From positions 104,384 through 168,383 of the forward strand of contig JNKK01000002.1 of assembly GCA_000702845.1 (NCBI GenBank): DNA of 64,000 bases, read 5' to 3'. Position 1 is the stretch's first letter. Every line of letters begins with the position of its first letter. Origin of the DNA: Lachnospiraceae bacterium FE2018 (lineage in GTDB: Bacteria; Bacillota; Clostridia; Lachnospirales; Lachnospiraceae). A program made the translations under genes and the position numbers. The notes below the pieces were generated by a model. That model saw nothing but the letters and a program-made list of their open reading frames with translations, was not told the DNA's origin and made no database searches. Shown here piece by piece: positions 17,571 through 24,643 of the stretch.

Positions 17571-19331
17571 ATGAAACAAAGCAGTAAAAAAAATATTTCA
17601 CTGAAAACAAAAGCGTTCCGTGTCATAGTGGCCGGGACGCTGTTGTTGATTTTTATGATCAGTGCGGCCAGCTTCGGGCTGTATTCTTTTGAATCACTTC
17701 GGAATTATCACGACGAGGCATCCAACCTTATGGACTACGCGATGTCCATGGAGGACATGACGTATATCGAAAAGATTTTCCGGAAAACGAAGGATATTTA
17801 TTTTGCGCTGCCGGATGACGTGCGGCGTGAACCATCCTCAGAGGAATTCATGGATGCGTTCCGTCCGCTGGTTGACGATGATTTCTATCAGGCGCGCGAT
17901 ATACTGGTCCGGTGCTGGGAGCAGACAGAGAACCGCAATGTATTTCTGATGTTCACAGATCCGGAACTGAGCGCCATTGTCTATGTGGTTGACGGTGATC
18001 AGATCGAATGGGCGTACCTCCCGGGACAGTGGCTGGAATCTGATCTGAATCAGATTGAAGAGATTTCCCGGTCATCCTGGAAGCTGCGCATCACACATAC
18101 AGACGAATATGGATGGGTCGGAACAGACTATCAGCCGATTACGGCGGAAGACGGCAGTCAGATCGGGTATATCGTCATCGATGTTGATATCAATGATTTC
18201 TTTAACAAGATCAGACGCTTTCTGATCATTATGATACCGGCGGCAGTCCTCATGATAGATCTGACAGCGCTGCTGGCATCCAGACTGCTGCGGAAGCACG
18301 TGATTCTTCACGTGACGGATCTGGCAGCTGCGGCGAAATCCTACACGGAACGGGACAAGCTGGAAAATCTGAATGAAACGACATCACACTTTGCGCAGCT
18401 GCAGATCAATACCCGGGACGAACTGGAAGATCTCTGGCGGACCATGACAGACATGGAAAATGACATCAGCGATACGATGCGGCGGCTCGTAAAAGTGACA
18501 GCTGATCAGGAGCACCTTAACGCGGAGCTATCAATCGCTACCGAGATTCAGGTTGGTACACTGCCGCATACATTTCCCGCGTTTCCGGAGCGTCATGAGT
18601 TTGATATTTACGCATCTATGGTACCGGCAAAAGAAGTCGGCGGCGACTTCTATGACTTTTTCCTGATAGATGAAGATCATCTGGCACTTGTCATTGCGGA
18701 TGTGTCCGGCAAGGGAATCTCTGCGGCGCTGTTTATGATTAATGCGAAGGCGGCCATTCAGAATCAGACACAGCAGGGAACAAGGGAGATATCGGAAATA
18801 TTCGCAAATGTGAATGAATATTTGTGTGCGCAGAATAAGGCAGAGATGTTCGTTACGGCATGGCTCGGGATTCTTGAACTTTCGACCGGGCGTGTACAAT
18901 ACGCAAATGCCGGACATGAGTATCCTGCAGTCCGGAGATGCTGCGGCAGCGGTACAGAAACCGATACCGGATTATTCCGGATCGAGAAGGATGTGCACAG
19001 TATGCCGCTTGCCGCAATGGAAGGCATGCGGTTCCGGTCGGCAGAATTCTTCCTGGATCCCGGAGATACTTTATTTGTCTATACAGACGGTGTGACGGAA
19101 GCAAACAATGCAGAAAATGAGTTGTTTGGAACTGAACGGATGCTGCAGGCACTGAACCGGGAACCGGACGGAAGTCCGCAGCAGCTGGACGAAACTGTCA
19201 GGGAAGCCGTTGCGGCGTTTGCCTCTGGCGCGCCGCAGTTTGATGATATGACAATTCTCTGTCTGAAATACTTTGGCAGCGGAGAGAATCAGAAGAATAC
19301 AGATGGGCATCTGACGGATGCGAAAGGTTGA
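17571..19331 (+). CDS. Membrane-bound SpoIIE/RsbU-type PP2C serine phosphatase
   Basis: A 586-residue protein. It has one membrane segment near residues 15-38, an extracellular sensing region of about 170 residues, a second membrane segment near 216-236 (FLIIMIPAAVLMIDLTALLA) and a linker or HAMP-like region to about 310. The C-terminal PP2C domain carries the metal-binding motifs MVPAKEVGGDFYDFF, VIADVSGKGISAALFM and YTDGVTEANN, then FDDMTILCLKY at the end. Such phosphatases dephosphorylate anti-anti-sigma factors or other serine phosphoproteins in response to outside signals. No kinase or anti-sigma partner gene is adjacent. It follows the double-glycine peptide gene and overlaps the open frame of the next gene, so the three may form one transcript. 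Confidence 0.9.
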   Translation: MKQSSKKNISLKTKAFRVIVAGTLLLIFMISAASFGLYSFESLRNYHDEASNLMDYAMSMEDMTYIEKIFRKTKDIYFALPDDVRREPSSEEFMDAFRPLVDDDFYQARDILVRCWEQTENRNVFLMFTDPELSAIVYVVDGDQIEWAYLPGQWLESDLNQIEEISRSSWKLRITHTDEYGWVGTDYQPITAEDGSQIGYIVIDVDINDFFNKIRRFLIIMIPAAVLMIDLTALLASRLLRKHVILHVTDLAAAAKSYTERDKLENLNETTSHFAQLQINTRDELEDLWRTMTDMENDISDTMRRLVKVTADQEHLNAELSIATEIQVGTLPHTFPAFPERHEFDIYASMVPAKEVGGDFYDFFLIDEDHLALVIADVSGKGISAALFMINAKAAIQNQTQQGTREISEIFANVNEYLCAQNKAEMFVTAWLGILELSTGRVQYANAGHEYPAVRRCCGSGTETDTGLFRIEKDVHSMPLAAMEGMRFRSAEFFLDPGDTLFVYTDGVTEANNAENELFGTERMLQALNREPDGSPQQLDETVREAVAAFASGAPQFDDMTILCLKYFGSGENQKNTDGHLTDAKG

Positions 19332-19335
19332 AAAC

Positions 19336-20535
19336 GTGAAAATACAATTTGACACCAGGGCAATCAAACCAAAGCTATATCATCTGATCATTCTTGCGGT
19401 GCTGACAGTGGTAACGCAGCTGATTCTGCTGTCCGGGGAAGATCCCGCGCGGCAGCGCGGTGCCGTAATCATACTGGTACTGTACTTTCTGGCTATGATT
19501 ATCTGCCTGTGGGACGCGTTCTTCAAACAGCTGCAGTACAATCCATATTCATATAACACGATTATTTATGCAGGATTTGGACTGTTCTGCGTGTTTCTGC
19601 TGGTGACGCATATCTATCTTACCGTGCAGAGCATCACCGATCCGCAGGGGATGCTGCGGGAACGTATCTTATACGTCCTGTACAATTCCGCAAAAAACTA
19701 TATGCTGATTACAGCGCCGTTTCTGGTCGTGTTTTCAGTACTGCTGTTCATCTCCAACATCTCCCTGATCCGGCATGAGGGCAGACGGTTCGTAAATCTG
19801 CTCGGTATCCTGCTCTCGGTTTTCCTTGTAGCAGGAGAGATCCTTGTGTTTGCCCTGGACCGGTATCTGGGCGGAAGTACACTGCTTACGAACCTGATTG
19901 CTGTTCTTTATCTCTATTTTGAGTGCATGATCATCGGCACCATTATTGCGGACAGCATTGCTGCGAAATATGTGCCGGAGCGGAATAAGGATTTTCTGAT
20001 TGTGCTCGGATGCGGCATCCGGAAGGACGGAACGCCGACACCGCTGCTTCGGGGAAGAGTGGATCTGGCACGGAAGTTCCGGGAACGGCAGATGCGAGAG
20101 ACCGGAAAACAGGCTGTATTTGTTCTTTCCGGCGGACAGGGACCGAATGAGGTGCAGTCTGAGGCGGCTTCCATGCGGGACTATCTGATTGCGCAGGGGG
20201 TGGCACAGGAAGATATCATTGTGGAAGATCAGTCTGAGAGCACAGCGGAAAACATGCGTTTTTCAAAAGAGAAAATCGATGCGGTCAATCCGGATGGAAA
20301 AGTCGCGTATTTTACGACCAACTACCATGTATTCCGGGCCGGTCTGAAAGCCCGTCGTGTGAAAATGCGCGCGCAGGGCATGGGTGCAAAGACAAAATGG
20401 TATTTCTGGCCGAATGCGGCGGTGCGGGAATTTGTCGGACTGATCACGGAGCACCGCCTGAAACAGGGGCTGCTGCTGGGCGGACTGCTGCTGGGGTATG
20501 TATTGCTTTCATTCTTCAACGCAGGATACTTGTGA
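19336..20535 (+). CDS. Multi-pass membrane protein with DUF218 (YdcF/SanA-like) domain
   Basis: About 399 residues. GTG 19336 is preferred because AAAGG sits eight bases upstream; ATG 19318 would overlap the previous gene by 14 bases but lacks a site. Five to six hydrophobic segments fill the first 215 residues. The following domain has the DUF218 pattern FLIVLGCGIRKDGTPTPLL, VFVLSGGQGPNE and EDQSESTAENMRFSKE, and a final membrane segment closes the protein (LLLGGLLLGYVLLSFFNAGY). DUF218 proteins are linked to envelope polysaccharide or vancomycin/SDS sensitivity in other bacteria, but their chemistry is not firmly known. A hairpin (CTTCAAC with GTTGAAG, 20573-20603) follows the stop. Confidence 0.85.
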   Translation: MKIQFDTRAIKPKLYHLIILAVLTVVTQLILLSGEDPARQRGAVIILVLYFLAMIICLWDAFFKQLQYNPYSYNTIIYAGFGLFCVFLLVTHIYLTVQSITDPQGMLRERILYVLYNSAKNYMLITAPFLVVFSVLLFISNISLIRHEGRRFVNLLGILLSVFLVAGEILVFALDRYLGGSTLLTNLIAVLYLYFECMIIGTIIADSIAAKYVPERNKDFLIVLGCGIRKDGTPTPLLRGRVDLARKFRERQMRETGKQAVFVLSGGQGPNEVQSEAASMRDYLIAQGVAQEDIIVEDQSESTAENMRFSKEKIDAVNPDGKVAYFTTNYHVFRAGLKARRVKMRAQGMGAKTKWYFWPNAAVREFVGLITEHRLKQGLLLGGLLLGYVLLSFFNAGYL

Positions 20536-20611
20536 CTTAAGTCATGAGAGGAATGCGCAAAATCAAACTCGTCTTCAACATGGGTTTAAAGCCCGCGTTG
20601 AAGAATGAGCC

Positions 20612-20692
20612 TCCGGCGGATCGCAGAGCTGCGCAGAGGAAGACGCACAAGTGCGTCGCGCAGCTCGCGCGCGATCAGAGATCGCGATTTAC
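20612..20692 (+). repeat. Two-hairpin repeat, copy B
   Basis: Elements in order: CGGCGGATCGCA lead; GAGCTGCGC ... GCGCAGCTC outer stem enclosing GACGCA-CAAG-TGCGTC; then a second hairpin CGCGATC-AGA-GATCGCG ending in ATTT. Compared with copy C the inner stem differs by a compensatory pair (G-C here, A-T there). It stands between the DUF218 gene and the CobW-type gene, 90 bases before copy C and in the same direction. Confidence 0.8.
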
Positions 20693-20700
20693 TCCAGGTG

Positions 20701-20787
20701 TGATGTGTATGCCGGGCAGGACAGCCCTGTATCTGCTTAACAGGGTGAATTGACCGTACCTGCCGGCCGAAGCAAAGCACATACATC
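20701..20787 (+). other. Nested palindrome between repeat copies B and C
   Basis: Three nested arm pairs: GATGTGTATG with CATACATC (outer, one bulge), GCCGGGCAGG (20711-20720) with CCTGCCGGC (20759-20767), and CCCTGT (20725-20730) with ACAGGG (20740-20745). The whole fills the gap between the two repeat copies. No reading frame in it looks coding. Confidence 0.5.
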
Positions 20788-20856
20788 GCAGAGCTGCGCA
20801 AAGGAAGACACACAAGTGTGTCGCGCAGCTCGCGCGCGATCGGAGATCGCGATTTA
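20786..20856 (+). repeat. Two-hairpin repeat, copy C
   Basis: Same layout as copy B: GAGCTGCGC ... GCGCAGCTC enclosing GACACA-CAAG-TGTGTC, then CGCGATC-GGA-GATCGCG and ATTT. It ends 22 bases before the start of the CobW-type gene, so it would be part of that gene's leader if transcribed from upstream. Confidence 0.8.
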
Positions 20857-20877
20857 CATCAGAAAGGATAGAGAAGT

Positions 20878-21801
20878 ATGGTTCAGGTCGATTTGATTAC
20901 GGGTTTCCTTGGAAGCGGGAAGACAACCTTTATCCACCGGTATGCGGAATATCTTTCGCGCTCGGGCAAGAAGTACATGATCATTGAAAATGAATTCGGC
21001 TCCATCAGCGTGGATCCGATGCTGCTGAATGATCTGAATGTCCCGATCAAAGATCTGGCCGGCAGATGCATGTGCTGCAGTGGATTTGATCAGTTCCGCG
21101 GCATGCTGATTTCGGGCGCGGAGAGTGGATGCGACAGGATTCTGGTAGAACCTTCCGGAATATATGATGTGGATGAGTTTTTTACGATGATGAATCTGCC
21201 GGCGGTCCGGGAATGCTGTGAGATCGGGTCGATCATCACGATCGAGGCACCGGATTGTAAAGCGGGAAGTGACGAAGTGGATTATCTGATGTTTTCCCAG
21301 CTGCTGGCGGCAGGCAGTGTCGTGGTGAGCAAGACACAGCTGTATCCGGAAAACGAGGTGGAAGAGACGGTCAGCCGTCTGCAGAAAGCGCTGCAGCGGC
21401 GCGGCGCGGAGCCGTTTCCGGAAGAGCGGATCATTCGAAAAGCGTGGGATGATTTCACGGATGAAGATTTTGCCTGGCTCGCGCAGTGCGGATATCATAT
21501 TGCGGAGCATGCGCGGGAAGAATTGAATCATCAGGAACTGTTTACGACCAGCATGATCGTCGTGCAGGGGACAGAGCCGGAACGGCTGCGGAAACAGACA
21601 GAGCAGCTGTTTGCGGATCCTGAGACATATGGAATGGTTCTGCGCATCAAGGGATTCGCGCGCGGAACGGATCAAACCTGGTATGAGGTCAACTGCACGC
21701 CCGGGACAACCGTGATCCAGCCGCGCAGTGTAAAGCGGGGGATACTGGTTGTGATCGGACAGAATCTGAAAGAGGAAGAAATCAAGAGGCTGTTTGCGTA
21801 A
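20878..21801 (+). CDS. CobW/COG0523 family GTP-binding metallochaperone-like protein
   Basis: A 307-residue P-loop GTPase of the G3E family: G1 motif GFLGSGKTT (residues 9-17), a conserved ENEFG segment, the metal-binding triple-cysteine motif CMCC (cysteines 64, 66 and 67), an EPSGIYDVDEF switch and SKTQLYP in place of the usual NKxD. A CobW C-terminal domain follows (about 190-300). Family members insert Zn, Co, Ni or Fe into client enzymes or serve zinc allocation. The client is not evident; no nitrile hydratase or cobalamin genes lie nearby. The gene stands alone behind two copies of a structured repeat. Confidence 0.85.
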   Translation: MVQVDLITGFLGSGKTTFIHRYAEYLSRSGKKYMIIENEFGSISVDPMLLNDLNVPIKDLAGRCMCCSGFDQFRGMLISGAESGCDRILVEPSGIYDVDEFFTMMNLPAVRECCEIGSIITIEAPDCKAGSDEVDYLMFSQLLAAGSVVVSKTQLYPENEVEETVSRLQKALQRRGAEPFPEERIIRKAWDDFTDEDFAWLAQCGYHIAEHAREELNHQELFTTSMIVVQGTEPERLRKQTEQLFADPETYGMVLRIKGFARGTDQTWYEVNCTPGTTVIQPRSVKRGILVVIGQNLKEEEIKRLFA

Positions 21802-21885
21802 TTGCAGACAGTCTCTTTTATAAATTCATTCCAGTTAGGAGCAGGTCGGCTGGCTGTATTATTCTCTGCCAAACAGAGGCAGCAG

Positions 21886-22508
21886 ATGAAACGTGAAGAC
21901 AAGAATAGCAGGACCAAAAATCTGAAGCCGCAGGAGACAGACGCTCTTCGGGATCCCGTTGCAGTTTATGGAAAGCGTCCGCTCGGACCATATACGGTAA
22001 AAGATTATTATGCCATTCCGGAAGACCGGCGCGTCGAATTGATTGACGGATATATTTACGATTTGGCTTCGGCCAGCAAAGTGCATCAGCGGATCCTGCT
22101 GGCAATTGCGACGCAGATACAATCCTGTATTGAATCCCTTAGAAAGGAATGCGAAGTATATGTCGCTCCGAGTGATGTGCAGCTGGACAAGGATATTTAC
22201 ACGATGGTGCAGCCGGACGTGTTTGTTGTCTGCGGGGATGATGACCCGAAAGAACACGCGCATCAGGGAGCGCCGGAATTGATTGTAGAAATACTGTCGC
22301 CTTCCGGCCGCATGCACGACAAAGTGCGGCAATTCCCTCGGGTTCCGCGCCAAGTCTCGCGAGAGAGACTTGAATGAGACCATGACAGTACGTATGCGGC
22401 CGGCGTATGCGATTAGATAAAGAGAAAAAGATGGTGTATAATGCCTTTGAGAAGACGTGCAAATACGCTGCCCCGGCCGTGCGGGAGCGGCAGGAGAATC
22501 CCGATTAA
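21886..22508 (+). pseudogene. Uma2 family (PD-(D/E)XK-like) gene, disrupted
   Basis: From ATG 21886 (after GAGG) an intact Uma2-type N-terminal domain can be read: GPYTVKDYYAIPEDRRVELI, YVAPSDVQL, QPDVFVVC and the core ELIVEILSPSG. The frame then enters about 60 bases containing the palindrome AAGTCTCGCGAGAGAGACTT and stops at 22375-22377. After the stop, the same frame gives YAAGVCD and another frame gives EKKMVYNAFEK, remnants of the expected C-terminal part (normally AAGVREYWIVDPE, then a final strand). The gene has thus suffered a small insertion and at least one deletion. As read, 163 residues remain. Uma2 proteins are widespread, of poorly known function and often in multicopy families. 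Confidence 0.65.
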
Positions 22509-22532
22509 AAAATCGAAATAAAGGAATCGCAA

Positions 22533-23183
22533 ATGAATAAAAATAAAGTAATCGCGGTGACAAACCGGCATCTCACAGACGGGGATCCGCTGGATGTAAT
22601 AAGAAAAATTGCAGCGGCCGGGCCGCGCGCGCTCATCTTAAGAGAGAAGGATCTGCCGGAGGAAGCATATGCCGCGATGGCGCGACAGGCGCTGGAGATT
22701 TGCCGGGGGGCCGGCGTACAGCTGTTTGTTCACTCACATATCGGAATTGCTGAAGAGATTGGCTGCCGGGCAGTACACCTGTCCATTCCGCTGCTGCGGC
22801 AGATTTTGAACGCGGCAGAACAGTCTCCCGGGCGAGACTTGAACGCGGCGGAACAGTCCCCCGCTTCTGCAGGCGTTGGTTCTGCAGGCGGCGGGATTGA
22901 ACGGCTGGAAGCATTTGATGCCGTCAGCATCTCCTGTCACAGTATCGAAGAAGTCCGGGAAGCTGTGGCAGCGGGTGCCGCACAGATTGTCCTGGGCAAT
23001 ATTTTCGAGACGGACTGCAAAAAGGGAAAGCCGGGCAGGGGACTGGATTTCCTCCGGGAGGCAGCGGAAGCGGCATCACCTGTTCCTGTTTACGGAATCG
23101 GCGGTATTACGCCGGAAAATCTGGATGCCGTACTGCAGACCGGCGCGGCCGGCGGATGTATGATGTCGTGGTGGTACCGGTGA
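22533..23183 (+). CDS. thiE: Thiamine phosphate synthase / TenI-like protein with internal insertion
   Basis: A 216-residue TIM-barrel protein. Family landmarks: VIAVTNRHL, LILREKDLPEEAY (diphosphate-binding lysine), LFVHSHIGIAEEIGCRAVHLS, VSISCHSIEE, IVLGNIFETDCKKGKPGRGLD and PVYGIGGI. ThiE couples the thiazole and pyrimidine halves of thiamine; TenI aromatises the thiazole. Divergence from standard ThiE and a stand-alone position make either assignment possible. Residues about 90-122 form an extra loop built from a duplicated LNAAEQSP unit plus glycine-alanine sequence, encoded by a 33-base tandem repeat (22806-22861) with a palindrome also found in the broken Uma2 gene. The insertion is in frame and sits between core strands, so the enzyme may still fold. 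Confidence 0.75.
   Translation: MNKNKVIAVTNRHLTDGDPLDVIRKIAAAGPRALILREKDLPEEAYAAMARQALEICRGAGVQLFVHSHIGIAEEIGCRAVHLSIPLLRQILNAAEQSPGRDLNAAEQSPASAGVGSAGGGIERLEAFDAVSISCHSIEEVREAVAAGAAQIVLGNIFETDCKKGKPGRGLDFLREAAEAASPVPVYGIGGITPENLDAVLQTGAAGGCMMSWWYR
22806..22861 (+). repeat. 33-base tandem repeat with palindrome inside the thiE-like gene
   Basis: The unit beginning TTGAACGCGGC at 22806 is repeated at 22839. The first unit carries AGTCTCCCGGGCGAGACTT, an inverted repeat also present (with a slightly different centre) at 22352-22371. Confidence 0.75.
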
Positions 23184-23258
23184 AGAAGCGCACTTGTAAG
23201 AAGCATGCCGATTTAGTAAAATAAAGTATATCGTGCAGTGTAAAAAGGAGGTATTGTT

Positions 23259-23888
23259 TTGGGTGAGTTTTTATTCAAAAGAAATGAAGTGCTTGCGCAG
23301 AAAGTAATTAAGGGACTGGCATCCCGCAATATGACAGGATACTATGCGGAAGACCGGGAAGCGGCTCTGAAGATTGCGCTGGATTTGATTCCGGAAGGCA
23401 GCAAAGTCACGATGGGCGGCGGCATGAGTGTTCATGAAATCGGCCTGGTTGAAGCACTGAAGGAAGGAAATTATGATTTTATCGACCGCGATGAATATGA
23501 GGATAAGCGCGCGGCTATGCTTGCGGCATACGATGCGGATTTCTTCCTTTCCAGCACCAATTCGATGACATCAGACGGTGTTCTGGTCAACATCGACGGA
23601 AATGCGAACCGCGTCTCCGCCATTGCGCAGGGCCCGCACAAGGTGATCTTCATTGTCGGGATGAATAAAGTCTGTACAGATCTGGATGACGCGATGAAGC
23701 GCGCGCGCAATTTTGCTGCACCGGTAAATATGCAGCGGATTGGCGGGAATACGCCCTGTGTCAAGACGGGACAGTGCATGGACTGCAAGTCGCCGGATAC
23801 CATCTGCTGTCAGTTTCTGATTACAAGATTTTCGAAGCATGAAGGAAGAATCCACGTAATTTTGGTGAATGATGAGCTGGGATTTTGA
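23259..23888 (+). CDS. LUD domain protein (LutC/DUF162-like)
   Basis: A 209-residue protein with a TTG start at 23259, fixed by an AAAGGAGG site seven bases upstream. It is a stand-alone LUD (lactate utilisation) domain: KVTMGGGMSVHEIGL, ADFFLSSTNSMTSDGVLVNI, KVIFIVGMNKVCTDLDDAM and a cysteine cluster CVKTGQCMDCKSPDTICCQF. In LutC-type proteins this domain belongs to an iron-sulfur L-lactate oxidation complex, but many Clostridia encode solitary versions such as this one with no lutA/lutB partner. The four closely spaced cysteines suggest a bound metal or iron-sulfur centre. The role is not established. Confidence 0.85.
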   Translation: MGEFLFKRNEVLAQKVIKGLASRNMTGYYAEDREAALKIALDLIPEGSKVTMGGGMSVHEIGLVEALKEGNYDFIDRDEYEDKRAAMLAAYDADFFLSSTNSMTSDGVLVNIDGNANRVSAIAQGPHKVIFIVGMNKVCTDLDDAMKRARNFAAPVNMQRIGGNTPCVKTGQCMDCKSPDTICCQFLITRFSKHEGRIHVILVNDELGF

Positions 23889-23946
23889 AACGAATGGAGA
23901 CGTTTTGCAATGATCCGTTGATAGGTGAGGCAGAAAGGAGAAGCGT

Positions 23947-24291
23947 ATGGTAAGAAAAGAAACGTATGTGATTAAGGAAGGGCTCGGCGGAGGTACCGGG
24001 ATCGGACCGGCAAAGGTGTATGATATTGTGGCGAAGGAGGACCTGTACGGGCACGGCCGCATGTATGCGAAAATCGTCCTGCCGCCGGGCTCAAGCATCG
24101 GCTGGCATCAGCACGTGCATGAGACAGAGCCGTATTATATCCTCTCCGGCGAGGGGGACTTTAAGGATAAGGACGGCGTTACAAAGGTTACGGCCGGGGA
24201 CATCTGCACCATCCCGCCCGGTGAATCTCACAGCATTGCAAACAACGGGACAGAGGATCTTGTGTTTATCGCGCTGATCTATAACGATTGA
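23947..24291 (+). CDS. Small cupin domain protein
   Basis: A 114-residue single-domain cupin with an AAAGGAG site. The two conserved cupin motifs are clear: SSIGWHQHVHETEPYYILSG (metal-binding histidines and glutamate) and GDICTIPPGESHSIANNG. Such proteins bind a divalent metal and act as isomerases, dioxygenases or small-molecule binding proteins; no substrate can be given. It follows the LUD gene by 58 bases and may be co-transcribed with it. The -35 box of the rubredoxin promoter overlaps its stop codon. Confidence 0.85.
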   Translation: MVRKETYVIKEGLGGGTGIGPAKVYDIVAKEDLYGHGRMYAKIVLPPGSSIGWHQHVHETEPYYILSGEGDFKDKDGVTKVTAGDICTIPPGESHSIANNGTEDLVFIALIYND

Positions 24292-24317
24292 CAAGCCAAA
24301 CAGGAATCCACTATAAT
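24288..24317 (+). promoter_or_regulatory. Strong promoter of the rubredoxin gene
   Basis: Perfect TTGACA (24288-24293) and perfect TATAAT (24312-24317) with an 18-base spacer, overlapping the end of the cupin gene. It predicts high expression of rubredoxin. Confidence 0.85.
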
Positions 24318-24375
24318 TCTATGTATCGGAAAAATGACCTGGAAGGTCATACAATCAGGAAAGGACGTAATAATT

Positions 24376-24537
24376 ATGAAAAAGTATGAATGTGATCCTT
24401 GTGGATATGTTTATGATCCGGCAGTCGGCGATCCTGACAACGATATCGCGGCAGGAACAGCTTTTGAAGATCTTCCGGAAGACTGGGTATGTCCGATCTG
24501 CGGAGCAGGCAAGGATGAGTTTAAAGAGGCTGAATAA
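24376..24537 (+). CDS. Rubredoxin
   Basis: A 53-residue electron carrier, full length for the family, starting at ATG 24376. Two CxxCG knuckles bind one iron: [10 protein letters not shown] near the N-terminus and [11 protein letters not shown] near the C-terminus, with the usual [14 protein letters not shown] between them. Rubredoxins of anaerobes pass electrons to oxygen- or peroxide-reducing enzymes or to other oxidoreductases. It is monocistronic, with a consensus promoter (24288-24317) and a strong terminator (24579-24608). Confidence 0.98.
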   Translation: MKKYECDPCGYVYDPAVGDPDNDIAAGTAFEDLPEDWVCPICGAGKDEFKEAE

Positions 24538-24578
24538 TTAAAAAGTCAGATTCTTTGGTAAAAGAAAGCAGTAACAAG

Positions 24579-24608
24579 CCGTCGGGGCCGGAGGCTCCGG
24601 CGGTTTTT
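24579..24608 (+). terminator. Intrinsic terminator of the rubredoxin gene
   Basis: CCGTCGGGG (24579-24587) pairs with CTCCGGCGG (24595-24603), two of the nine pairs being wobble, followed by TTTTT. Confidence 0.85.
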
Positions 24609-24643
24609 GTGTATGAGACAAGACAAAAAAAGACAACGGTATT

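Noticed and set aside
20544..20753. Small plus-strand frame reading RRAAQRKTHKCVAQLARD, with a similar one at 57756-57995 on the minus strand
   Set aside because: The shared peptide is only the translation of the two-hairpin repeat. The substitution pattern (paired changes that keep base pairing) fits RNA or DNA structure better than protein coding, and no start site is present.
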